Assembly (NCBI GenBank): GCA_030833445.1
Contig: JAURHD010000003.1
Coordinates: 1-64,000, forward strand
Source: Cephaloticoccus sp.
GTDB lineage: Bacteria; Verrucomicrobiota; Verrucomicrobiia; Opitutales; Opitutaceae
Length of the DNA: 64,000 nt
Direction of reading: 5' to 3'
The position numbers and the translations under genes were made by a program. Shown here in pieces: positions 1 to 7,512 of the stretch (position 1 is its first letter; each line of letters begins with the position of its first letter). The notes under the pieces are model-generated. The model was not told where the DNA came from. It saw only the letters and a list, made by a program, of their open reading frames with translations, and searched no databases.

Positions 1-811
1 GGCCGACCGGAGTCGGGGCAGCAGTAAGTTGGGCGGCGTAGTTCACGGGACTGCGATAACCAAGCCGACTATGGGGTCGGCGTGTATTGTAGTCGATGCG
101 GAAGTCCTCAATGACGACCCTGGCCTCCGTGAGGGTCCACAGTTGTTCGCGGTTGAGACATTCATCACGAAAGCGGCCGTGGAAGGATTCGACGAACCCG
201 TTCTGCCAGGGACTGGCCGGCTCGATGTAGATTGTCTTGATTCTCTCCCGAGCCAGCCACGCTTGGAGTTCATGGGCAATGAACTCCGAGCCGTTGTCCG
301 AGCGGATAAACTCAGGCGCGCCGTGCTGCTCGATGGCTTGGCCCACCAGGGCGATCACGTCGGTGGATTTCAAGGCCCGGTCGGCCCGCAAAACATGGCA
401 TTCACGCGTATGCTCATCGAGCACGGTCAGCATGCGTAGCGCACCGCCACGCACGGTCGCGTCCGCAATGAAGTCCCAGGTCCAGACATGGCCCCGGCGG
501 GCATACTTTCTTTTGGTCGGCGGCACCCGCAGACCTTCCAAACGGCGGAGTCGCTGCACCTGACGTTTGCCCGCCACCCAGCCTTCTTGCCGTAGTAAAG
601 CGGCAATCCGACGGTAACCGTAGCGCGGGTGCGCTGCGGACAGTGCCTGGAGTCGTGCCACCATCTGTTGCTGCCGATCGCTGCGCTGCCCAGCCCGATA
701 CCACAAAGTGGCCCGGGCTAGGCGCAGGATCTGACAAGCCTGTCGCCCGGAACACAGGCCGTCTGTCAGGACGGCCTGCACCATCTGTTTTCTGTGTCCC
801 GGGCTCACAAT
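1..811 (-). CDS. IS3-family transposase OrfB (integrase core), partial
   Basis: This is the catalytic half of the transposase, expressed as an OrfAB fusion by -1 frameshifting. Reading from GTG at 808 gives 269 residues without a stop up to the window edge. The catalytic triad is visible as D112 (TWDFIADAT), D171 (RSDNGSE) and E207 (FVESFHG). The last two are separated by 35 residues, the DD(35)E spacing of IS3 integrases. There is no good independent start codon with a ribosome site. The C-terminal RPHSRLGYRSP motif is also typical. The true end lies just outside the window. Confidence 0.88.
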   Translation of the reverse strand, partial: MVSPGHRKQMVQAVLTDGLCSGRQACQILRLARATLWYRAGQRSDRQQQMVARLQALSAAHPRYGYRRIAALLRQEGWVAGKRQVQRLRRLEGLRVPPTKRKYARRGHVWTWDFIADATVRGGALRMLTVLDEHTRECHVLRADRALKSTDVIALVGQAIEQHGAPEFIRSDNGSEFIAHELQAWLARERIKTIYIEPASPWQNGFVESFHGRFRDECLNREQLWTLTEARVVIEDFRIDYNTRRPHSRLGYRSPVNYAAQLTAAPTPVG

Positions 812-1071
812 TTTTTTTCGTTAACAAACCGCAGCACGCGGTTCTCCAGCAGCGAGTCGGCGAGCATCTTTTTTAGCTCCGTGTTTTCCTTTTCCAGTTC
901 CTTCAGTCGCCGAGCCTCGTTGACCTCCATCATGCCGAACTGGCGCTTCCAACGATGGTAGGTCTGCTCCGAGATGTTCTTCTCCTTGCAGACTTCTACG
1001 ATACTTTTGCCGCCATCGGCAGCCCGCAGGATGCGGATCTTATCTTCTGTCGTATGTCTTTTACCTTTCAT
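805..1071 (-). CDS. IS3-family transposase OrfA
   Basis: This small DNA-binding protein of about 88 residues recognises the IS ends. Residues 1 to 50 form a helix-turn-helix (the EVCKEKNISEQTYHRWKRQ region). They are followed by a heptad-rich leucine zipper (LKELEKENTELKKM) that would dimerise it and pair it with OrfAB. The ATG at 1071 is preferred over the upstream in-frame ATGs because AGAAAGGA sits 8 bases before it. The frame ends in FVNEKKL and a TGA, directly after a run of eight A residues where OrfB takes over in the -1 frame. Confidence 0.88.
   Translation of the reverse strand: MKGKRHTTEDKIRILRAADGGKSIVEVCKEKNISEQTYHRWKRQFGMMEVNEARRLKELEKENTELKKMLADSLLENRVLRFVNEKKL
811..817 (-). 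promoter_or_regulatory. Programmed -1 frameshift heptamer (A AAA AAA)
   Basis: The orfA codons GAA AAA AAA TTG TGA place the slippery heptamer A-AAA-AAA in the correct phase just before the orfA stop. Slipping back one base continues as ATT GTG AGC into the orfB frame. This is the classical IS3 frameshift window. A downstream stimulatory structure was not analysed. Confidence 0.75.
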
Positions 1072-1136
1072 GGTCTGGGTCCTTTCTGGGGCCCAGACTA
1101 ACATCAAAGGTGGCTCAAAATAGCGAGGTCAGGTCA

Positions 1137-1320
1137 CGGGGAAGGCCTAGCCATAGAGACTAGGAGCTATCAGGTGTCAGCAATCTGCCGTCAGCAAGAA
1201 ACGGAGGCGAATTTGTTAATGCTTATTGGCCAACTGTTATTTGCGCGCCATGGACTGAACCGATTCAATTGCGATCAGTAATCTTTGCGACTTTTTGCGT
1301 TTTTTTGCGGCTAATGGCTT
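1137..1320. repeat. Gap with degenerate short repeats
   Basis: No gene was seen. It contains GCTTATTGGCCAACTG and a T-rich unit repeated as TTTGCGAC-TTTTTGCG-TTTTTTTGCGGC (about 1285-1315). The same word types recur in the other gaps up to about 19 kb. Confidence 0.5.
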
Positions 1321-1776
1321 TTACTTGGCGACGAAGATCCGGTCCACGGCCGCACGACGATAGTCGAAGATGTGCCGGAGCTGGCGGCGAACCCAGAGCG
1401 TATGCGCCAGATCACCGAGCGGCCCCAGGGGCAGGGCATAGGTCACCGCATCGGACATCAGCACGCCGCCGTCTTTGGGTTCAAACGTGTGTTCGTGATA
1501 CCAGAGTCGATAGGGCCCGACGCGTTGTTCATCCACGAAACGGCGACCTTTCTCCACGTAGCGAATCTCCGTCAGCCAATTGACCCAGATCAAAGGCGCC
1601 ACGCGGATGCGATACGCGATCAATTGTCCGGCATGCAAGGGACCGGGTTCGCCAATCGTGCGGAATTTCAACTCCGGCGGGGTCAGCTCATTCAGATTCT
1701 GTGGCGTCGAGAAATACGCCCACACATTCTCCAGTGACGCGGGGATAAACTGAGCTTGGCTGAGAGTGTGGATCAT
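1321..1776 (-). CDS. SRPBCC (START-like) ligand-binding protein
   Basis: This 151-residue protein has the helix-grip fold signature of the SRPBCC superfamily. An N-terminal strand and helix (residues 5-30, IPASLENVWAYFSTPQNLNE) are followed by a run of beta strands (IAYRIRVAPLIWVNWLTEIRYVE) and a C-terminal helix rich in Arg and His. It resembles the stand-alone cell-division-inhibitor/polyketide-cyclase-like proteins found in many bacteria, often of about this length. The ligand is unknown. It is isolated between the IS element and a repeat-rich gap, so context gives no clue. The start is the only reasonable ATG; no clear ribosome site was seen. Confidence 0.8.
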   Translation of the reverse strand: MIHTLSQAQFIPASLENVWAYFSTPQNLNELTPPELKFRTIGEPGPLHAGQLIAYRIRVAPLIWVNWLTEIRYVEKGRRFVDEQRVGPYRLWYHEHTFEPKDGGVLMSDAVTYALPLGPLGDLAHTLWVRRQLRHIFDYRRAAVDRIFVAK

Positions 1777-2117
1777 GGTTGAGCGAGGAGCGGGAAGTCA
1801 GAAACGGTGGACGGTCGGACGGTGAATCGGTGGAAGAATCGAACTACAGCAACTGATACGAGCAGTTCGATCACAGGGATGCAGAAAATGTCTCACGCGG
1901 AGGCGCGAAGCCCCAGCAGAGGTTTGCCGCAAAAAAAGCTCAAAACACTCAAAAATCGAGCCACTGAAATTGAACCGTCCGACGCCCCACTCAGTTATGC
2001 CCTACCGTTTTACGGCTCCGTGTTGTTTCCAATAGAGAAAATGAATTTTTTCTCTAGGTGTCTCTGTAGTAAATCCAGTGCTGAAACCTGAACGCTGACA
2101 GCTGAAAGCCAAGTGAA
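1777..2117. repeat. Non-coding gap with degenerate repeats
   Basis: This 341-base stretch has no convincing gene. It contains family-B-like words (GCGGAGGCGCGAAG near 1899), a run CGCAAAAAAAGCTCAAAACACTC near 1930-1953, and a CTGAAACCTGAACGCTGACAGCTGAAAG tract near 2090-2112 built from a 6-8 base unit. No promoter could be assigned confidently. Confidence 0.5.
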
Positions 2118-2477
2118 TCAACTCCCGGCCGGCATGGGCACGAAGATCCCCTTGACCTCGGCTTCCTCGTAGGACTCCTCGGACTCCGCTTCCTCGATGG
2201 GGGCGAAACGCTCGGCCTTGAAGCCAAGTTCGGTGCCGGCGCAAAAGGGATCCTGTGGATTGCGCAATTCCTCGACGAGCAAGTAAATCTCCGGGTGGTT
2301 GTCACCCGCTCCGTTTTGCACCGGCTTGCCGTCAACAATGTGGAGCGGCTTGCCGCGGCCCGGGGACATGGAGCGAACCGTGTAGGTCTCACCCTTGACC
2401 GGCAGCGCGGTGTAGGTCTGATGCACCCAAGCCGGGAAAACATCATCGACACAGACTACCTTGGAACCGTTTTGCAT
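2118..2477 (-). CDS. Conserved hypothetical protein, 119 aa
   Basis: I do not recognise the family. The protein starts at an ATG (MQNGSKVVCVDDVFPAW) and appears to have a small beta-rich N-terminal domain with a KGETYTVR motif, like short phage-type hypothetical proteins. An acidic linker (EEAESEESYEE, about residues 93-103) and a short hydrophobic tail follow. It has no signal peptide, membrane segment or cysteine cluster. The reading frame continues 21 codons upstream, but the region before 2477 has lower coding quality and enters repeats, so the shorter start was chosen. It could be a mobile-element or phage remnant. Confidence 0.6.
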   Translation of the reverse strand: MQNGSKVVCVDDVFPAWVHQTYTALPVKGETYTVRSMSPGRGKPLHIVDGKPVQNGAGDNHPEIYLLVEELRNPQDPFCAGTELGFKAERFAPIEEAESEESYEEAEVKGIFVPMPAGS

Positions 2478-2847
2478 GAGGCGTAATGAATGGGTCGCCG
2501 GGATAAGGGCAAATCGAATCAGGTGGGAATCATTGGCCACGGAGACGCAGAGGCGCGGAGGAGGGAATTGCTTACTGCTTATTGGCTACCGCTTATTGCG
2601 AACGAAGAACTGAGCGGATTTTGCCGCAAAAAGGCGCAGAAGACTCAAAATCGATCCACTAATTTTTTAACCGCTAATGGACACTAATAGGCACGAATTG
2701 GATCCAGATCTCGGAATATCGTCTTTGCGGATTTTACGCTTCTTTGCGGCAAGGTCTTTTGGGGATCCGTGTGAATCTGTGCCTATCTGTGGTTAAAACT
2801 TGGGTTTAATCTTTCCGCTTAATGCTTTAGGCCTAACGCTTCGTCCC
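2478..2847. repeat. Non-coding gap with three repeat types
   Basis: This 370-base gap holds a copy of repeat B at 2536-2560 (GCCACGGAGACGC...), a GCTTACTGCTTATTGGCTACCGCTTATTGCG tract near 2568-2599, TTTGCGG/TTCTTTGCGGC words near 2725-2750, and a copy of the 32-base repeat A at 2765-2796 (three ATCyGTG-type 10-mers). No open frame looks coding. The promoter of the following binding-protein gene should lie here but could not be resolved. Confidence 0.6.
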
Positions 2848-3801
2848 ATGCGCTGCTTACCCCTGTTGCTCACACTGTTCGCTGCTACGTTGGCTCACGC
2901 TGCCGAGTCCTACAAAATCGCCGTGGTGCCGATGGGCACGACGCACCAATACTGGAAACAAATCCACGCGGGTGCACTCAAAGCCGAGGCGGAGCTCAAG
3001 GCAGCGGGCACGGACGTAGAAATCATTTGGAAGGGTCCACTGCGTGAGGACGACCGGGATCAACAAGTGCAGGTGGTGGAAAACTTCATGACGCGCCGGG
3101 TCAGTGGCATCGTGCTCGCTCCACTCGACAACCGTGCGCTCGCCGCTCCAGTCGAGCAAGCCGTCGCCGCCGGCATCCCGGTGGTCATCGTGGATTCGCC
3201 GCTCAAGTCCGACGCGCCGATCAGCACCATCGCAACCGACAATTACGTGGGCGGCCAACTCGCCGCGCGGCGGCTCGGCGAACTGCTCAACGGTCAGGGG
3301 AACGTGATCCTCCTGCGCGTGCAGGCGGGGTCCGCGAGTTGCGAGGCCCGCGAGGCCGGCTTCTTGGACGAGCTCGCGAAATCGTTTCCCGAAATCAAGG
3401 TGATATCTTCCAACCAACACGGCGGCGCCACGCGCAACACCGCGCTGGCCGCATCGCAGAACCTGCTGATCCGTTACGGTCAGGAAGTGAACGGGATTTT
3501 CACGCCAAACGAGTCGACCTGCGCTGGGATGATACTCGCGCTGAGCAATGCTGGTTTAGGGAAGGGCAAGGTGAAGCACGTGGGCTTCGCCAACAGTCAG
3601 GTCTTTGTCGACGCGATCAAGGACAACGAACTGCAAGGGCTCGTGCTGCAGGACCCGGTCAAAATGGGCTATCTCGGGGTAAAGACTGTCGTGGCTGCGC
3701 TACGTGGTGAAAGCGTGCCGAACCTGATCGATACGGGGGTGGTGGTTGCGACGGCGGACAACTTGTCCGATCCCACCGTGGCCGGTTTGATCGGACAGTA
3801 G
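2848..3801 (+). CDS. Periplasmic substrate-binding protein (RbsB-like), orphan
   Basis: This 317-residue protein belongs to the type I periplasmic binding proteins of sugar ABC transporters. The ATG at 2848 begins a clear signal peptide (MRCLPLLLTLFAATLAHA, cleavage after AHA). The mature part starts YKIAVVPMGTTHQYWKQIHAGA, the first strand and ligand-contact helix of the RbsB/Peripla_BP_4 fold. GIVLAPLDNRALAAPVEQA and the GIPVVIVDSPL strand follow. The ligand is likely a sugar or related small molecule. No permease or ATPase gene is nearby, so it either works with a transporter encoded elsewhere or feeds a sensor. A 16-codon upstream extension lacks signal character and was rejected. Confidence 0.85.
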   Translation: MRCLPLLLTLFAATLAHAAESYKIAVVPMGTTHQYWKQIHAGALKAEAELKAAGTDVEIIWKGPLREDDRDQQVQVVENFMTRRVSGIVLAPLDNRALAAPVEQAVAAGIPVVIVDSPLKSDAPISTIATDNYVGGQLAARRLGELLNGQGNVILLRVQAGSASCEAREAGFLDELAKSFPEIKVISSNQHGGATRNTALAASQNLLIRYGQEVNGIFTPNESTCAGMILALSNAGLGKGKVKHVGFANSQVFVDAIKDNELQGLVLQDPVKMGYLGVKTVVAALRGESVPNLIDTGVVVATADNLSDPTVAGLIGQ

Positions 3802-4008
3802 TTGTCAGCTCTAAGCGGTATACACTAAGCGGAAAGCCTTGGATGAACAGCCATGGACGCACAGAGACATGGAGCAGGGCACAGGCTTTCAGCGGTCAGT
3901 TATCAGCTCCGAAAGCGACAACCGTATTTTGGAGGTATTTTATCTGGAAACTAAGTGCTGATAGATGACGGCTGATAACTGATGTTTCCGATCTATCGCT
4001 TAGCCCGC
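3802..4008. repeat. Gap with degenerate TAAGCGG / CTGATAACTGA repeats
   Basis: Short words such as CTAAGCGGTATACACTAAGCGG (3812-3832), CAGCGGTCAGTTATCAGC (3889-3906) and GCTGATAGATGACGGCTGATAACTGATG (3957-3984) fill the space before the toxin-antitoxin promoter. There is no gene. Confidence 0.5.
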
Positions 4009-4036
4009 TTGACAATGTCTCATATGATACTATTAA
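4009..4036 (+). promoter_or_regulatory. Promoter of the RES-Xre operon
   Basis: A perfect -35 box TTGACA (4009-4014) is followed at 16 bases by TATTAA (4031-4036), a moderate -10 box that lies inside the operator palindrome. A repressor bound at 4020-4049 would therefore block RNA polymerase. Confidence 0.6.
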
Positions 4037-4049
4037 TAGTTGCATATGA
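4020..4049. promoter_or_regulatory. Palindromic operator over the antitoxin start codon
   Basis: The 30 bases are palindromic about 4034/4035, with 13 of 15 pairs matching. The core ACTATTAATAGT (4029-4040) is perfect, and CATATG occurs symmetrically at 4021-4026 and 4043-4048. The second CATATG contains the antitoxin ATG (4046). This is what an autoregulating Xre-type antitoxin dimer would bind. Protein binding is inferred. Confidence 0.7.
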
Positions 4050-4516
4050 AAAACCCACTCAAGAAGAAGACCGGAGGGGTCGTTGAGTTTTACACCCAGA
4101 GCGCTGCAGTGGCCCCTGCCGTAGCGGAACCACCGGCCGCCGATACCTATACGCCGGAGACGACACTCAAGGAGCTGCACAAGGGACTGCCGTTTGGAGA
4201 GCTCGAGGCCTTGCAGGCAAGCCTTGAGGTGCCGATGGAGAAACTGGCGCCCATGCTAGGTATATCCAAAGCCACGCTACATCGCCGCAAGACCGGTGGC
4301 CGGCTCGATATCGCCGAATCTGATCGAGTGGTGCGCTATGCCCGACTCATGGGCCTCGCAACGCAGGTCTTGGAAGGCCCCGAAGCAGCCCGGGGCTGGC
4401 TCAGCACGCCCAAGATCGGCTTGGGTGGGGCAATTCCGCTGGAATATGCCGAAACTGAATTTGGGGCCCGCGAGGTCGAGGACCTGTTGGGTCGCATCGA
4501 ATACGGCGTTTACTGA
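4046..4516 (+). CDS. Xre/MbcA/ParS-type antitoxin
   Basis: This 156-residue antitoxin would neutralise the RES toxin encoded 3 bases downstream and repress the operon. Residues 1-50 are a flexible, proline- and alanine-rich N terminus. A Xre-like helix-turn-helix follows (MEKLAPMLGISKATLHRRKTGGRLD). The C-terminal MbcA/ParS/Xre toxin-binding domain comes last (SDRVVRYARLMGLATQVLEG, then WLSTPKIGLGGAIPLEYAET). That final LGG-P-L-A-T/E-GA-V signature is diagnostic of RES-associated antitoxins. The ATG at 4046 sits in the operator; a TTG two codons earlier is also possible. Confidence 0.92.
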   Translation: MKNPLKKKTGGVVEFYTQSAAVAPAVAEPPAADTYTPETTLKELHKGLPFGELEALQASLEVPMEKLAPMLGISKATLHRRKTGGRLDIAESDRVVRYARLMGLATQVLEGPEAARGWLSTPKIGLGGAIPLEYAETEFGAREVEDLLGRIEYGVY

Positions 4517-4519
4517 ACC

Positions 4520-4978
4520 ATGCCGATTGCCTGGCGCTTGGTGAAGGAAGTGCATGCTCCCACGGCTTTTGGCGGTGAGGGGGCCGCGCGCGCCGGTGGG
4601 CGCTGGAATTCGCGCGGGCAGCACGTGGTCTATGCGAGCGCCACGCAGTCGCTGGCCGTGTTGGATGCGCTTGTGCACCTCGATTTTCCCATCGTATTCC
4701 ATTACGTGTTCTTTCGCATCGAATTCGCGGACCGCCTGATCACTACCCTCGGAGACAAGAGCCTGCCCCGTGACTGGCAGACTAATCCTCCCGCAGCCGC
4801 GTCGCAGAAACTTGGCGACCTGTGGTTGCAGATGGCTCACTCACCGGTCCTCGCGGTGCCCAGCGCCGTGGTGCCGACGGAAACGAACTTCGTGCTCAAC
4901 CCGAGCCACCCCGATTTTAAACAAATTAAAATCAGCAAACCCGTGCCGTTTACGATTGATGATCGCCTGCAGCGTTAG
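4520..4978 (+). CDS. RES-domain toxin (NAD+-depleting family)
   Basis: This 152-residue protein is the toxin of a type II RES-Xre pair; family members degrade NAD+ by hydrolysis or phosphorolysis. The signature FGGEGAARAGGRWNSRG (residues 17-33) carries the conserved Arg-Gly-Gly-Arg-Trp. VVYAS at 36-40 supplies the conserved Tyr, and a later TNFVLNPSHPDF block is typical. At the position where the family has its conserved Glu (11 residues after that Tyr, usually L-E-V/A-L-V-H) this protein has Asp49, a conservative change that could reduce activity. It lies 3 bases after the antitoxin and is clearly co-transcribed. Confidence 0.9.
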   Translation: MPIAWRLVKEVHAPTAFGGEGAARAGGRWNSRGQHVVYASATQSLAVLDALVHLDFPIVFHYVFFRIEFADRLITTLGDKSLPRDWQTNPPAAASQKLGDLWLQMAHSPVLAVPSAVVPTETNFVLNPSHPDFKQIKISKPVPFTIDDRLQR

Positions 4979-5185
4979 CGGTAAGCAGTAAGACCATGCT
5001 CCGCGCGAGGACTCTCAGGGCAGGCGATTAGCATTAAGCAATCAGCGTTGGCCAATGACCGTTGCTCTCCGTGTCTTGGGTGCCTCCGCGGCCAATTATG
5101 CTTACTCTGCGACTCTGCGGCTCTGCGTGAGTCTTCTGCGGATTTTGCGACTTTTTGCGGCCAATTCTGAAAGCTTATCGCGCAG
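4979..5185. repeat. Gap with repeat B and CTCTGCG tandem words
   Basis: TTAGCGGTAAGCAGTAAG (4975-4992) and GCGATTAGCATTAAGCAATCAGCG (5024-5047) are followed by an inverted copy of repeat B (5067-5093). A tandem run of three CTCTGCG words (about 5105-5127) and TTTTGCGACTTTTTGCGGCC come next. No gene is present. Confidence 0.6.
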
Positions 5186-6178
5186 CTACGCCTTGGCGTA
5201 GCCCTTGGGATTGGCCTCATGCCACTTCCAAGCGGTTTCCACGATGGCCTCAATGGACGTGAACTGCGGGGTCCAGCCGAGCTCTGTCTTGGCCTTGGTG
5301 GAATCGGCGTAAAGGGCCGGGGGATCACCGGCGCGGCGCGGTCCGGTGCTGCGGGGCACGGGCTTGCCGGTGACTTTTTCAACCGCCGCGATGATCTCCA
5401 AAACGGAGGTCGGTGTGCCGGTGCCGAGGTTGTAGAAAAGGGCGGCGCCGGGAGTGCTGAGCTTGGAGAACACGGCGATGTGCGCTCGACTCAGGTCGTC
5501 GACATGCACGTAGTCGCGGAGGCAAGTGCCATCGGGCGTGGGATAGTCATCACCGTAGATCTGAAGCGGAGGGCGGACGCCATTGGCCGCATCGATCGCG
5601 AGGGGAATCAGGTGGGTCTCGGGATCGTGATGTTCACCAATGGAGCCATCTTCGGCAGCGCCGGCCGCGTTGAAATAGCGGAAGGCGGCGAAGCTGAGCC
5701 CGTAGGCGTGGGCAAAGGACTTGAGGATATTCTCCACATCGAGCTTGGTCTGGCCGTAGGGATTGATCGGCGCCTGGGGCATGGTTTCGACCAGAGGCAT
5801 CTTTTCCGGGATGCCGTAAGTGGCGCAGGTGGAAGAGAACACGAACTTTTTGACCCCCGAACCGATCATGCAGCGCAGGAGGTGAAGGGTGGCGGCAACG
5901 TTGTTGAAATAATACTTCAACGGATCGGTTACGCTCTCTCCGACATAGGCGTAGGCGGCAAAGTGCATGACGAGTTCGATCTTCTCTTTGCGGAGGATTT
6001 TGCCGACTTCCTTCTCGTTGCCGAGGTTGGTCGGGTAGAAGGGGGTGTCCTCGGGGACCGCGGCCCGGTGTCCATAGACCAGGTTGTCGAGCACGACCGG
6101 TTTGTGGCCGGCGGCGATCAATTGACGGACACAGTGACTGCCGATGTAACCGGCACCTCCAACAACAAGAACGTTCAT
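5186..6178 (-). CDS. galE: UDP-glucose 4-epimerase
   Basis: This 330-residue enzyme interconverts UDP-glucose and UDP-galactose, feeding envelope polysaccharide synthesis and galactose use. The NAD-binding motif GGAGYIGSH is at residues 7-15. The extended-SDR catalytic Ser is in FSSTCATYG and the YxxxK motif in NPYGQTKLDVE. RYFNAAGA and the C-terminal RRAGDPPALYADSTKAKTEL block are typical of GalE, and the length matches the family. It is divergently oriented to the KS gene with 60 bases between the starts. It most likely has nothing to do with the lipid locus. Confidence 0.95.
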   Translation of the reverse strand: MNVLVVGGAGYIGSHCVRQLIAAGHKPVVLDNLVYGHRAAVPEDTPFYPTNLGNEKEVGKILRKEKIELVMHFAAYAYVGESVTDPLKYYFNNVAATLHLLRCMIGSGVKKFVFSSTCATYGIPEKMPLVETMPQAPINPYGQTKLDVENILKSFAHAYGLSFAAFRYFNAAGAAEDGSIGEHHDPETHLIPLAIDAANGVRPPLQIYGDDYPTPDGTCLRDYVHVDDLSRAHIAVFSKLSTPGAALFYNLGTGTPTSVLEIIAAVEKVTGKPVPRSTGPRRAGDPPALYADSTKAKTELGWTPQFTSIEAIVETAWKWHEANPKGYAKA

Positions 6179-6238
6179 TTCGAGAGCGTTGTATTGCTTT
6201 CGACGCCTGATTGGCTAGCGATTTCCCTTTTAATCGTG

Positions 6239-7477
6239 ATGAAGCAGACCCGTATCGTAATCACTGGCGTCGGTTTGACGGCCCCAAATGGCAATTCCCT
6301 GGCGGAATTTCGCCAGAATCTGTTGGCGGGTGTGGCCGGCATTGAGCGGATGGAAATTCGCTACATGGGCTCGCAGCTCGCGGGGGTATGCCATTACGAC
6401 GCACTTAAGTATCAGAAGAAGAAGGAGGTGCGTGTCGGCACGCGGGCGGGATCTATTTCGATTTACTGTGCACGAGAGGCATTGGCGGACAGCGGCGTAG
6501 ACTTTGAGGCCATGGCCAAGGACCGGGTTGGGATTTACATCGGCTGCACGGAGCACGGCAACGTCGAGACCGAGAACGAAATCTACAACATCTCGAAGTT
6601 CGACTACGATGTGAAGTTTTGGTCGCACTACCATAATCCCCGCACCGTCGCCAACAATCCAGCCGGGGAGGCTTCGCTCAACCTCGGGGTGACCGGGCCG
6701 GCCTACACGATCGGGGCGGCCTGCGCGGCGGGCAACATGGGGCTGATCCATGCTGCGCAGATGCTGCGGCTCGGCGAAGTGGATTTCGCGATCTGCGGCG
6801 GGATCAGCGAAAGTATCCACACATTTGGTATTTTCGCCGGTTTTAAGAGCCAGAACGCGTTGGCCACCCACGAGGATCCGCTCAAGGCCAGCCGGCCCTT
6901 CGACACGGCGCGCAACGGCATCGTCATTTCCGAGGGTGGGGCGCTCTATACGCTGGAGCGGCTCGAGGATGCCCAGGCCCGCGGCGCCAGGATTTACGGC
7001 GAAATCGGCGGTTACCACGTCAACAGCGACGCCAGCGACTACGTGCTGCCGAATCCGACGCGGCAGGCGGAGTGCATTCGGGCGGCATTGAAGAACGCGA
7101 ATCTGAACCCGGCGGACATCCATATCGTCAACACTCATGCTACAGCCACACCCTTGGGCGATATCCAGGAGTGCGAGGCGATCCGCGCGGTATTTGGCGA
7201 GGGCTGCCCGGATACATCGATCAACAACACCAAGAGCTATATCGGGCACTGCATGGGCGCAGCCGGAGCATTGGAGTTGGCTGGTAACTTGCCGTCTTTT
7301 GACGACCTGACGGTGCATCCGACGATCAATGTCGATAATCTCGATCCAAAGTGCGATCTGCCGGGCCTCGTGCTGAATCAACCGCGCAAGGTTGCGAAAG
7401 TGGACACTATCCTTAATAACTCCTTTGGTATGCTCGGGATAAATTCCACGTTGATTGTTAAACGCTTTGTTCCCTAA
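6239..7477 (+). CDS. Beta-ketoacyl-ACP synthase (FabF-like KS)
   Basis: This 412-residue condensing enzyme extends an acyl chain with malonyl-ACP. The catalytic triad is intact: Cys162 in YTIGAACAAGN, His300 in NTHATATPLGD and His337 in SYIGHCMGAAG, with Lys332 as in FabF/FabB. It begins MKQTRIVITGVG at ATG 6239; an open frame running further upstream lies antisense to galE and was discounted. Only 35 bases separate it from a dedicated acyl carrier protein. Residues 35-70 and 105-140 diverge from housekeeping FabF, suggesting a specialised KS. It opens a lipid locus with flavoproteins, FabZ, FabI, OleA and OleB. Confidence 0.9.
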   Translation: MKQTRIVITGVGLTAPNGNSLAEFRQNLLAGVAGIERMEIRYMGSQLAGVCHYDALKYQKKKEVRVGTRAGSISIYCAREALADSGVDFEAMAKDRVGIYIGCTEHGNVETENEIYNISKFDYDVKFWSHYHNPRTVANNPAGEASLNLGVTGPAYTIGAACAAGNMGLIHAAQMLRLGEVDFAICGGISESIHTFGIFAGFKSQNALATHEDPLKASRPFDTARNGIVISEGGALYTLERLEDAQARGARIYGEIGGYHVNSDASDYVLPNPTRQAECIRAALKNANLNPADIHIVNTHATATPLGDIQECEAIRAVFGEGCPDTSINNTKSYIGHCMGAAGALELAGNLPSFDDLTVHPTINVDNLDPKCDLPGLVLNQPRKVAKVDTILNNSFGMLGINSTLIVKRFVP

Positions 7478-7512
7478 GTTGCCTCCGCCTATACACCGAC
7501 CCGACACCGACT

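Larger units (their letters stand above)
1..1136 (-). mobile_element. IS3-family insertion sequence, cut by the window start
   Basis: Two overlapping minus-strand frames (orfA and orfB) encode a helix-turn-helix protein and a DDE integrase core, the standard IS3 layout. The outer end is placed at 1136, because the minus strand there begins TGACCTGACCTCGC, a TGA-starting terminus typical of IS3 termini. The other terminus lies beyond position 1, so terminal repeats and target duplication cannot be compared. Both frames are intact in what is visible, so the element may still be active. Confidence 0.9.

Noticed and set aside
414-827. Alternative minus-strand reading of 137 residues inside the IS
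   Set aside because: It is out of frame with the integrase core; the true orfB frame carries D112, D171 and E207.
5219-6238. A 752-residue reading in which the KS gene is extended by 340 residues
   Set aside because: The extra part lies antisense to galE and has low-complexity, non-homologous sequence; the KS begins normally at 6239.
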